In this document: in pieces, positions 21,689 to 29,961 of the stretch
Numbering within the stretch: position 1 is the stretch's first letter
Layout of the letters: every line of letters begins with the position of its first letter
NCBI GenBank assembly: GCA_028280065.1
Contig: JANQMN010000099.1
Location: forward strand, 31,541-95,540
Reading direction: 5' to 3'
DNA length: 64,000 nucleotides
From: Hahella sp.
GTDB taxonomy: Bacteria > Pseudomonadota > Gammaproteobacteria > Pseudomonadales > Oleiphilaceae
Program-made: the position numbers and the translations under genes
The notes under the pieces: model-generated
The model's database searches: none
Seen by the model: only the letters and a program-made list of their open reading frames with translations
Told to the model about the DNA's origin: nothing

Positions 21689-21842
21689 ATGAGGCTAACT
21701 TTTTTAATATTGCTTCCTCTGTTTTCTGGCTGCGAAACTATCAGTTCGCCAAGTAATTCTAGTTATCGTTTTGCGAGAAAAGCTTGATATAGATGTAAAG
21801 GCTGAAAAATTCATAGATGACTATTTCAACCATGAAGAATAA
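21689..21842 (+). pseudogene. Frameshifted short lipoprotein ORF in a cassette
   Basis: MRLTFLILLPLFSGCETISSP...SYRFARKA* then in another frame LDIDVKAEKFIDDYFNHEE* ending just before the attC-like site at 21845. Confidence 0.45.
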
Positions 21843-21844
21843 TG

Positions 21845-21905
21845 GCATAACAAGTGCATCAACTAGGACGCTCCTTACGTCGTGCATGTTACGCAAGCGT
21901 TAAGC
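21845..21905 (+). other. attC-like recombination site A
   Basis: GCATAAC...GTTAAGC ends; arms AACAAGTGCATCAAC / GTTACGCAAGCGTT and inner GACG/CGTC stem; cassette ORF starts 13 nt later. Confidence 0.75.
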
Positions 21906-21917
21906 ACTCAGAGATTT

Positions 21918-22325
21918 ATGAGAACAACCATAATAATATTTACTGCTGTGTTCATTGCTTATTTAATGAAGCAATTGTCCATACCTGGTGGAATAGTTTT
22001 AGTCTTCGGTGTGTTTATAGTTTTTTACGGCATCCCGACTTCAATGTCAGTTCATGGGCAAAAACGATTTTGCGATAGAATTAAATTATGGATGGAGCAA
22101 AATGGAATTGCGTCAGAATATGCATCTTTGCAGACGCACATGCTTACTAAAGGTAAATTGGGGTGGAAAGCATCAGATATTCAGTTGATTTTCAGTCTAA
22201 GACATGAAGGTTTAGAGTATTGGTTTGCTTGCGGTAGTTGGTGGTTCGGTGTTTACAACAAGGAAATTTCTATTTACCAGTATGCCGATAATAAGCTCAA
22301 TTTTGTGCAGAAAATCAGTGCTTAA
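21918..22325 (+). CDS. Cassette-encoded hypothetical membrane protein
   Basis: MRTTIIIFTAVFIAYLMKQLSIPGGIVLVFGVFIVFYG...; lies exactly between two attC-like sites. Confidence 0.6.
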   Translation: MRTTIIIFTAVFIAYLMKQLSIPGGIVLVFGVFIVFYGIPTSMSVHGQKRFCDRIKLWMEQNGIASEYASLQTHMLTKGKLGWKASDIQLIFSLRHEGLEYWFACGSWWFGVYNKEISIYQYADNKLNFVQKISA

Positions 22326-22379
22326 CCAGAATTGGCTGAGCGAAGCTCGTTCCTCGCTCTCCAGCAATTGGCGTTATGC
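22320..22379 (+). other. attC-like recombination site B
   Basis: GCTTAAC...GTTATGC ends; arms AATTGGCTGAGCGA and TCGCTCTCCAGCAATT pair with offset bases. Confidence 0.8.
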
Positions 22380-22440
22380 TACCGAATGTTGCTCAATTTT
22401 CTTGTAATAGATTTTTAACTTTTAAAAGGGAGTTCTGAAA

Positions 22441-22704
22441 GTGCACCGAATTCACAAAGAAAGAATGTATTCTGCTTTACAGAGATTTTTCTTAGCGATG
22501 GCGCTTTTTTTTAATTTTCTACTGATAAAGGCAATAATCAATTTTGACAATTCTCCCGATGACAAAACGCTTACATACACAGTTCTGGCAGTATTAGTTT
22601 TGTTAGGTACATCATTTAGTTACGGGTATTGGCGGATGAGAAGAAGAAGGAAGCATGCCGTTAACGAAAACGATATACCATGGCACCAAATGCACAACGA
22701 TTAA
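22441..22704 (+). CDS. Cassette-encoded small membrane protein
   Basis: GTG start with AGGGAG upstream; two hydrophobic segments; lies after site B. Confidence 0.55.
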   Translation: MHRIHKERMYSALQRFFLAMALFFNFLLIKAIINFDNSPDDKTLTYTVLAVLVLLGTSFSYGYWRMRRRRKHAVNENDIPWHQMHND

Positions 22705-22903
22705 CCGATTTAATTTGGACTTCCAGCTATTCAATTTGCACCGTAACGTGTTTAATTGGGGTCGGAGTAATTTTATACTTTTCCTGACGATAATCAGCGG
22801 GGCTTTTGCTATTCGTTATTTGGAGCATATTAGGGGACAGACCACGTTTTTTGCCATAGACTCACGGAGACTGCGGATTACAAATTTAAATTTACACTGA
22901 CCC

Positions 22904-24410
22904 GAATGGCACTTACTTAAGCTTTTTGGGGTGGCCATTTTTACGGATTTCCTCTCGTGCTTCAGCCCTGGATTTGGTTAATAAGGGATACGCCTTTGGC
23001 CTTCTTTTTATGGACCGAGGTTCTAGTCTTCCAGGCCGATGACCGACAGTTTTCCCTGACATTAATAGCAAGATCTGAGTTAACAATTCATCGTTCATTT
23101 CCACCATCAATTGCAGTGAGTGCTGCCAAAGCTGAAGGCAATGTTTGAAGCTGAGTTGACGAGGTTGAATATCTGCTAACTGGGCCGAATGAGCCATTAC
23201 GTGGCGCAACAGGTTATATGCAAGCAGATAGACCCAGATTTCTTTCAACATCATCCCGGGAGTTTTACAACTCAACACATTCATCCCCAGGGTGTCTTTA
23301 ATATTTCGGATATCCAGCTCGACGTGCCAACGGCTCCTGTAGAGTATTTTTAACTCATCTTTGGGATAAGCTTTCGGACACAGCAAGGTCGTGATGAGTA
23401 CTTTCCCAGCCGCCTTAAACTCTCTTATAGTCAAGGATTCCGGCAACTCTTCAAACTGTTCCCGGCTCATCCAGTCAGGCTGAATTTTAGGTTTGTTGAT
23501 AATGATGAGGTGGTCCTTCTCTCCTAATTTCCTGCCTTTTCTGAAATCGGTGACTCGTTTCCTGGCTCCCTGTTGCTCCATGAGAACATCGACTTGTTTT
23601 GCCTGCATGTCAGCCAGGAATGTATAGGTGGCAAAAAATGCATCTCCCATGACAATATCACCAGACTGAAAGCGTCCCTGAAGGGTTCGTAACAGTGTTT
23701 GCTCATCGCCTCCCTTGCCCTGGAAGCGGCCAATGGCGGCATCGTATAAAGCACCGCTTGAGAGGTTGGTTATACCGACGATTCGACAAATAGGAAAACC
23801 CAGACCTGGCTTTTGACTACCCTGTTGAGGATAGGCAGCCTGATTCTCCGGGGTATCCGGCATCGTGATCGACGTGCCATCCACCAGAAAAACACGGCGA
23901 TCACGCCAGAATCTGTTTTGCGGCTTACCCACCCGGGTTCTTTGGTTCACCCAAGAAGCGGGTCAGGTTTTGTACCATCTCCAGAGGCAACCGTTGTCGT
24001 GCCCGACAATACGCTCCTGTTAATGTACTACCCACCGTCAGGCCCTCTCTTAGCCGTTGCACAGCAATTTGATGACAACGTTTTGACAGGACCGGTCCTC
24101 ACTCATAGCCTGGGCAAGAAACATCGAGAGTGTTTCCGTGGGAGGGTAAAGGCGCTCTCTGTGTTCTGGCAGGCACTTTTCAACTTCATTTAATAGTAGA
24201 TCATCCGTCAACCAGTTGAAGAGTTGATAACTAGAACATTGTCGGCTAATAGAACTGAGACGCTGCTGTTGATGGCGAGCAATGGAAGGGGTAGGATTCA
24301 TGAAGGTCAGGCTCTTTTAGTAGTTGTTATGTTTGGCGATATATATTCTACCAAGTGCCTGGCCTTTTTTGTCTTTATTTCAAATGCTTAGCCTTAAGTA
24401 AGTGCCATTC
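22904..24410. mobile_element. IS4-family insertion sequence, complete ends, transposase frame disrupted
   Basis: Perfect 18-bp IRs GAATGGCACTTACTTAAG (22904-22921) and CTTAAGTAAGTGCCATTC (24393-24410); 11-bp direct duplication TACACTGACCC at 22893-22903 and 24411-24421. Confidence 0.95.
22913..24301 (-). pseudogene. IS4-family transposase broken by two frameshifts
   Basis: N-part 24301-24050 (LYPPTETLSMFLAQAMSEDRSCQ), middle in second frame (QIAVQRLREGLTVGSTLTGAYCRARQRLPLEMVQNLTRFLGE), C-part 23950-22913 (RTRVGKPQNRFWRDRRVFLVDGTSITMPDTPENQAAYPQQ). Confidence 0.85.
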
Positions 24411-24466
24411 TACACTGACCCCATTTATTTCCTGATGGAAGAAAGTTCGAGTTGACAGAGGTGCAG

Positions 24467-24517
24467 CCATAACAAGGTGCGACATTGGTCCTGGGGCCAC
24501 TGCGCAAAGCGTTATAT
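24467..24517 (+). other. attC-like recombination site C
   Basis: CCATAAC...GTTATAT ends; imperfect arms AAGGTGCGACATTGGTCC / GGGGCCACTGCGCAAAGC. Confidence 0.65.
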
Positions 24518-24829
24518 GCCGCTAATGGCGAAGTCCAGCGCATCAATAATGTCTTGTATAAGGTGCGCTACAGAGCCAACTGGCTTTTTAAGTTGTTTTC
24601 TAGAAATGGATGAAATTTGTGGGGTCATTAAAAGTAAGTTTTCGTTGTCAAAACTTAAGCTAATTTGTAGTCTGGTCATAGCCTCGTTGTTAAATAATTC
24701 AGCCTTTCCCAAAGGAATCACTATCCTTGTCTCAAGTTCGGAAATATAGTTGTTTTGAATATCGACTAAATATGGGTAGTAAGCGCTGCTTTTTTTGCTA
24801 GGGTTTTTGTAAACATCAAATTGAGGCAT
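24512..24829 (-). CDS. ccdB: CcdB-like toxin
   Basis: MPQFDVYKNPSKKSSAYYPYLVDIQNNYISELETRIVIPL; overlaps the antitoxin stop region. Confidence 0.9.
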   Translation of the reverse strand: MPQFDVYKNPSKKSSAYYPYLVDIQNNYISELETRIVIPLGKAELFNNEAMTRLQISLSFDNENLLLMTPQISSISRKQLKKPVGSVAHLIQDIIDALDFAISGI

Positions 24830-25074
24830 TAAAAGCTCCTAAACTCATCGCCAAAGCATCCATGCTCTTCTATAAATTCGTTGTATGCTTTAATGGCCTT
24901 TTTATTGTCCTTTGCCCACCTTTCTGCCTCAGCTTTTGATAGTTCATTAATTAATGCTTTTTCTAAAGTCGCTGACAGGTTTATATTCATGTTTCGCGTT
25001 CGTTGCAATAAATCACTATTAACGCTAAGGTTGGTTGGTTTTTTAGGTGCGGTGGTGTCGTATAATTGCTGCAT
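24829..25074 (-). CDS. ccdA: CcdA-like antitoxin
   Basis: KKPTNLSVNSDLLQRTRNMNINLSATLEKALINELSKAEAERWAKDNKKAIKAYNEFIEEHGCFGDEFRSF. Confidence 0.9.
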   Translation of the reverse strand: MQQLYDTTAPKKPTNLSVNSDLLQRTRNMNINLSATLEKALINELSKAEAERWAKDNKKAIKAYNEFIEEHGCFGDEFRSF

Positions 25075-25128
25075 AATTATTCACCAATATATATGAGTAT
25101 ATACGCATTAGTATACGCATAAAAAAGC

Positions 25129-25237
25129 ATATAACAAGGCGCTGCATAGGACAAAAAACACTTGGCACCTTTCTTGTTTCGCTTCGCTCCCAACAAAGTC
25201 GCCAAGTTTTTTTGCCCATGAGCGCAACGTCATGTAC
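25129..25237 (+). other. attC-like recombination site D (long, VCR-like)
   Basis: ATATAACAAGGCGCTGCATAGGACAAAAAACACTTGGC pairs with GCCAAGTTTTTTTGCCCATGAGCGCAACGTCATGT; right core has GTC instead of GTT. Confidence 0.75.
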
Positions 25238-25249
25238 AGGTAGCAATAT

Positions 25250-25582
25250 ATGGCGAAAGCTGGTTTTATACCGCAGAAATTGAAACCTTGGATTGAAGCG
25301 AGAAAGAGGTATCGACTGTCGCATGCCCAGATACAGATGGCTAGAGAGCTAGGGTTGAATCCAAAGAAATTTGGAAGCTTGGCCAATCACATGCAGGAGC
25401 CATGGAAGCTGTCTTTGCCTACTTACATTGAAAAGTTATATTTTAAGCGATTTAATAAAGATCGGCCCGATGTTATTCGATCCATCGAGCAGATGGTAAA
25501 AGACAAGGCAGCGAGAAAGGCGGAACGAAAAGAAGAACAGGTGGCAGAGACGTCGGTGCCACATTCAACCGAACAAATATAG
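25250..25582 (+). CDS. Cassette-encoded hypothetical protein
   Basis: 110 aa ORF starting about 14 nt after site D; basic, no recognised domain. Confidence 0.6.
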   Translation: MAKAGFIPQKLKPWIEARKRYRLSHAQIQMARELGLNPKKFGSLANHMQEPWKLSLPTYIEKLYFKRFNKDRPDVIRSIEQMVKDKAARKAERKEEQVAETSVPHSTEQI

Positions 25583-25616
25583 GCAAGCGGCACCCAAAGG
25601 CACACCTGCTAAAAGC

Positions 25617-25696
25617 GTTACAGCCACTTTCAGGAAGATTGAGTAGAACCTGCTAACTGCCCTAACCATATGCCGAAACTACTTCCCGCCAATCTC
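25617..25696 (+). repeat. Dispersed approx. 80-bp repeat, copy 1
   Basis: GTTACAGCC..TTTCAGGAAGATTGAG..ATGCCGAAACTACTTCCCGCCAATCTC shared with 38361-38441. Confidence 0.85.
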
Positions 25697-25749
25697 AGCA
25701 ATAGCGACAAAGCCCGTACTTATCCCAACTCAATTTTTTTGCATTGAAG

Positions 25750-26307
25750 TCAATATTCCGTTTCCACCCTGCCGACAACAGTGAGTCCATCATTATCGAT
25801 TCTGGCAATCAATAGCTCACCGGAGCGAGGAAAAATCCCTGTAAGCGCCGTGATGTTGACCTGGTGCGTAACAAGTATCGCAGGCTTCTTAAGATCTTTT
25901 TGTATTAACCAGTTCAAAGTAGCGTTAATTTGTGGTTCCCGATTCTGATAGTTTTGAAAGAAAGAGTTTATGAATGGCTGCTCAATAACTTCCCCAAATC
26001 CTAGTAATTTGGCAGTCTCTAAACATCGGCACCATTGGCTGGAGTACACATCCAGCTCAATGATTCCATTCTGTCGTAGTTTATCGCCAATACTGCGTGC
26101 TTGTTCTCGTCCTGCTTCAGATAAATTGCGTTGTGTGTTGCAGTCGCGAAGTGAAAAATTTGCAGGGTCTCCTGTTCCAGGAGCTAATGCATGGCGCAAT
26201 AAAGCAACGTGTCCAGGCGTATTCAATGTTTGCCAGAGGTTAGTTTCTGCTTGCACCCCTAAGGAGCATAAAAGCAATATAAGCAGAACAAGCAGCAAAC
26301 CTTTCAT
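25750..26307 (-). CDS. Histidine phosphatase family protein, secreted
   Basis: Signal peptide; ALLRHALAPGTGDP, SQWCRCLETAKLLG, ILVTHQVNITALTG. Confidence 0.8.
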   Translation of the reverse strand: MKGLLLVLLILLLCSLGVQAETNLWQTLNTPGHVALLRHALAPGTGDPANFSLRDCNTQRNLSEAGREQARSIGDKLRQNGIIELDVYSSQWCRCLETAKLLGFGEVIEQPFINSFFQNYQNREPQINATLNWLIQKDLKKPAILVTHQVNITALTGIFPRSGELLIARIDNDGLTVVGRVETEY

Positions 26308-26524
26308 AAAAGCACCTTCAATGGTCTTTAACCTTTGCCTATTGTCTACGCGGCATTGGATCAGCTAGATTCTTGATTTATCCCAAAGACCAATATTGGC
26401 CTTAGTAGTTGACGCGAGACAGGATAGTTAGCTGATAAATGGATTTTCGGTGAGAAAATTTACAAGGACTAGTGATGAGCAGGTGAACTAGATTCACCAG
26501 GTTGATGCCAAAGGAATTCTTAAG

Positions 26525-27694
26525 TTAGTTCTTCAGCCATTGATGCAGGAGTGCAGTCGCTTCCAAGTGGGATGGATCAAGTGAAACTATCTCTTCCAGC
26601 AAATTACGTGCTTCATAATAGTTTCCTGAGGCAAAAGCTTGTTTTGCAGCCCCTAGTAATTTAGTCACGCAGTTATCCAAGAGGCTGAGAGCTTCAGAGT
26701 TTTCAGGTTGAACCGAAAGTAACAGGCGAAGATAGAATACTGCACTATCTTGAAACGGTTCGATAATTTTGTTTTGTTCGATGCGTTGTTTCGCTTTCTG
26801 CAAACGCCAATCCGGCTTATCTGGCGCCAAATCCTGGTTGGGGGATTCCATTACCGTGGAAAGCTGTCCTATTGGCCGTGACGATTCAATACTGCGTGAT
26901 TCAATGAAAACCTCAGGCTCCGGTTCTCGTTTTGACGCATGTTGGTCGGGACTAGCGATAGTTTTAGCCTGTGCAGTCAAATCCGACTGTTGCACGCTGG
27001 TAGGATTGATTGTTTTACGTTCCATTGTCTTATAGGTCAATGCCCCAATTGCTATCAACCCGCAGAAATACGCAAAGGTGGCAGTTCGACTCAAGCCCAC
27101 CCCAATGCTTGGTTGCTTTTTTGGGACATTGGCGCTGATCGGTATTTCAGCTTCCTGGGCTGCAGCGGTTATCTCTGGTTCATGGTTGTCTAGGATTGCA
27201 TCGGCTTTTATCTCAGCCGTTAGTTTGTCAACAAACGAACCCTTGTTGCCATTCGAATCGGAAAGAAGCGGCACTGGTTCTTCGACCGGCCTGCCCTTAT
27301 CAGAAGGGCAGTTCTTAACAACGACAACAGAACGCGAACTTGGTTGCCAAGTCAGAGGGTGGTCGCTTAACAACAAATCATTGTTGGGTAGTTTTAGTTG
27401 GCAACCGGAAAAGAGACGCCGATGTAACAGATTATTTTGGTTATCCGTTTGTAGTCTGATTTGAGGATCTAACGTTGATACCCAAAGTTCCCCATTAGCA
27501 TTGATATAAAATCTTATCCACTGATGTTTCACTTCGTCCAAAGCAAGTAAACCGTTGTCCATTTCACCAAGGCGCATACCACTTTGAATACGTAGCGAGA
27601 AATCCCCGAGGTTGTCGTAAAGGTACCAATTACAAAACGAATGGGACCGTTTTTCAGGAGGTTTGTTTTGCGTACAACTTGCTACCGGCAACAT
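26525..27694 (-). CDS. Single-TM protein with C-terminal TPR-like segment, hypothetical
   Basis: ORF with TM FAYFCGLIAIGALTYKTM; repeat-like AKQAFASGNYYEARNLLEEIVSLDPSHLEATALL; start uncertain. Confidence 0.55.
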   Translation of the reverse strand: MLPVASCTQNKPPEKRSHSFCNWYLYDNLGDFSLRIQSGMRLGEMDNGLLALDEVKHQWIRFYINANGELWVSTLDPQIRLQTDNQNNLLHRRLFSGCQLKLPNNDLLLSDHPLTWQPSSRSVVVVKNCPSDKGRPVEEPVPLLSDSNGNKGSFVDKLTAEIKADAILDNHEPEITAAAQEAEIPISANVPKKQPSIGVGLSRTATFAYFCGLIAIGALTYKTMERKTINPTSVQQSDLTAQAKTIASPDQHASKREPEPEVFIESRSIESSRPIGQLSTVMESPNQDLAPDKPDWRLQKAKQRIEQNKIIEPFQDSAVFYLRLLLSVQPENSEALSLLDNCVTKLLGAAKQAFASGNYYEARNLLEEIVSLDPSHLEATALLHQWLKN

Positions 27695-28004
27695 AGAATG
27701 CGTTTTTCGGAAAACCTGACATTTTTGGCCGGCTTTCTTAAACAAGGATTAAAATTCGTCACATATTATTACATTCTATCCATATCTGGGCGTATCCACA
27801 CCCCTGATGATTATTTATTTTCACGAATTATGAATTAGGTATCGTTGTTTTTACCTTACGTTCGCAGAAAAATTACCAATGCCCAGCGACTGGTAACCAT
27901 ATATTTAACCGAAATCCAATGAAGAACAGTGCAATAAAATTGCACGTAGGGGAAAGGTGGGGACGGTATTGATCCGTTTTGGATTGGTTGCAACGCACTC
28001 GCTA

Positions 28005-28721
28005 CTATTCTTGCGTAACTTCAGAGCCCGAAATGATCCTGTTTCTTCCCTGGGTTTTTGCCTTGTAAAGTGCATCATCTGCGCGTTTGATCAATGTTTC
28101 CACGGATGATTCGGAGTCAGGGACTTGAGTTGCGATACCTATGCTAAGGGTAACCCTGTCTGCGACATCTGACCCTTCATGTGGGATATTGGCATCTGTC
28201 AGACTGGATTTGATAGAACCAGCAATTTCCGCAGCGAAGTCAGGATGACAATCACCTAGTACAATAATAAATTCTTCTCCTCCATAGCGCGCGACGAAAT
28301 CAGAGGAGCGTTTCACAGAAGCGCTAAGGATGTTAGCGACTTGTACTAGGCAGTTATCTCCTGCCTGGTGCCCATAGGTGTCGTTGTAAACTTTGAAGTA
28401 GTCGATATCAATCATGATGACGGATAGTGGGACTTGGAGGTCTAAAGAACGCTTCCACTCCAGACGCAGAAAGTATTCAAGATGATTTCTATTGTTTACC
28501 CCGGTGAGACCATCCGTTTTGACCATTTCATGCAGCGAAATTTGCTGCTTATCGCTCACTTTGGTCACACGTTCTAACTTCCTTAACAAAGCCTGATAGT
28601 TACTTAACAAGGATTCCAATTCTGGAAGTAAAGGATTGTTCTGATACTGATCTGAACGAAGGAGCTTGGAAAAGTGACGAACTGTTTGGTCTTCTTTGTG
28701 AAACAGCGAGGGGTTTGTCAT
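28005..28721 (-). CDS. siaD-like: GGDEF diguanylate cyclase (SiaD-like)
   Basis: DGLTGVNNRNHLEYFL, MIDIDYFKVYNDTYGHQAGD, RYGGEEFIIVL; gene neighbourhood with siaB/siaC-like genes. Confidence 0.85.
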   Translation of the reverse strand: MTNPSLFHKEDQTVRHFSKLLRSDQYQNNPLLPELESLLSNYQALLRKLERVTKVSDKQQISLHEMVKTDGLTGVNNRNHLEYFLRLEWKRSLDLQVPLSVIMIDIDYFKVYNDTYGHQAGDNCLVQVANILSASVKRSSDFVARYGGEEFIIVLGDCHPDFAAEIAGSIKSSLTDANIPHEGSDVADRVTLSIGIATQVPDSESSVETLIKRADDALYKAKTQGRNRIISGSEVTQE

Positions 28722-28744
28722 AACGAGTTCAATTAAGAGTTAGT

Positions 28745-29128
28745 TCACTTTACTGGTTCCAATACAAATAAGGCTTTTTCCAGATCTTCGCCAAATTCTT
28801 CTCCTATTTCCTGCATATATTCATCATCCTCTGGAAAAACCCACTTAACACAAACATGATTCCCGGCAATCGCACTCGCTTCCATCAATTCAAATAGTTC
28901 CAATAATACTCTGGCTGTACTGCTGTTGAAATAAACAAACTCGAAGCACATTTCAATGGTGGCACCACTCAGTCCCGCTAAGTGTTTCCTCAACTGGCCG
29001 ATTGGCTGCTCATAAAATTCACTGATATTTTCTGGGTAGGATTCACCAGCGACTCGAAACTTGTTAAGGGCAAAGTCGAAATCAATTTCCGGCGTGCGTT
29101 CAGCGCTGCGAATTTTAATGTTTTCCAT
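28745..29128 (-). CDS. siaC-like: DUF1987 / SiaC-like partner-switch protein
   Basis: ERTPEIDFDFALNKFRVAGESYPENISEFYEQPIGQL; FVYFNSSTARVLLELF. Confidence 0.8.
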   Translation of the reverse strand: MENIKIRSAERTPEIDFDFALNKFRVAGESYPENISEFYEQPIGQLRKHLAGLSGATIEMCFEFVYFNSSTARVLLELFELMEASAIAGNHVCVKWVFPEDDEYMQEIGEEFGEDLEKALFVLEPVK

Positions 29129-29172
29129 TGGTTTTAACCTTTTTTACTACCAGAGCCAAACTTATTTTCCTT

Positions 29173-29715
29173 TCAAATCCATACTTTCATTTCAAAAAAC
29201 TGATGCTCTGCGTCAATAGTACTAAAGCCAAAGTCAAAACCCTTTTTTGCCCTAAGCGCTATTTCTATCAAACCAACACCTGCACCGACACTATTTTCGG
29301 GGGAAGGTTCATGGAGTTTGGTTTTAAATAGGCTTTTCAATTCTAGACGGTTAAGGGATTTAATGTGGCACAACATGGCATTGATGGAGTTTGCATCTGC
29401 ATTATTTATTTTGTTCCCGCAGCATATGAAAAAGTCCTGGTTTTCCCGGCCCATCAAAATGGTTCCATAACTCAAGGGATTGCCATCCTCCAAGGATTTG
29501 CGTTCCGCAGAGTAGCGAATAATATTCTGAATTTGCTCCACAAAGGTGGAGAAGGCTGACATTTTGCGGTCTTTTGACACTGAAAATATTAGCGATTGAC
29601 GCAACGCGCTGCCGATGCTCAAAAGCATATCTTCGGTCAAGGCGCCACTGTAGTAAAAATCGATTGCTTTATCCTGCATTTGACAATACATCGGATACAG
29701 CATGTTAGCCGACAT
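29173..29715 (-). CDS. siaB-like: SiaB-family protein kinase (DUF6272-like)
   Basis: 180 aa; FVEQIQNIIRYSAERKSL, ICCGNKINNADANSINAML, VGAGVGLIEIALRAKKGFDFGFSTID; located next to siaC-like gene. Confidence 0.75.
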   Translation of the reverse strand: MSANMLYPMYCQMQDKAIDFYYSGALTEDMLLSIGSALRQSLIFSVSKDRKMSAFSTFVEQIQNIIRYSAERKSLEDGNPLSYGTILMGRENQDFFICCGNKINNADANSINAMLCHIKSLNRLELKSLFKTKLHEPSPENSVGAGVGLIEIALRAKKGFDFGFSTIDAEHQFFEMKVWI

Positions 29716-29961
29716 TTAAGCGGCTCCCTGATATCTAGGTTGACAATTTGGAAGACAAATAGCCAAATTTAAGCACCCCATGGCAAATTACGAACAGGTT
29801 TGTTCAGGCAATAGTATATCGGTATAGATTGATCTACCTTTATTGCTGCTAGCGACATGCTATTTGGATAGTCTAACTTCAAAAGTATAGTACGTTGACA
29901 ACACTACAAATTTTAAACGCTTGGCCTACCTAATGTAGCACAGCCAATAGAGGGAGACGAT

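Noticed and set aside
23813-24193. 126-aa plus ORF within the IS
   Set aside because: Antisense to the disrupted IS4 transposase, which matches the expected family sequence in other frames.
25582-25625. Possible further attC ending in GCGTTACAGC
   Set aside because: Arms do not pair convincingly; the sequence is better described as the start of the dispersed repeat.
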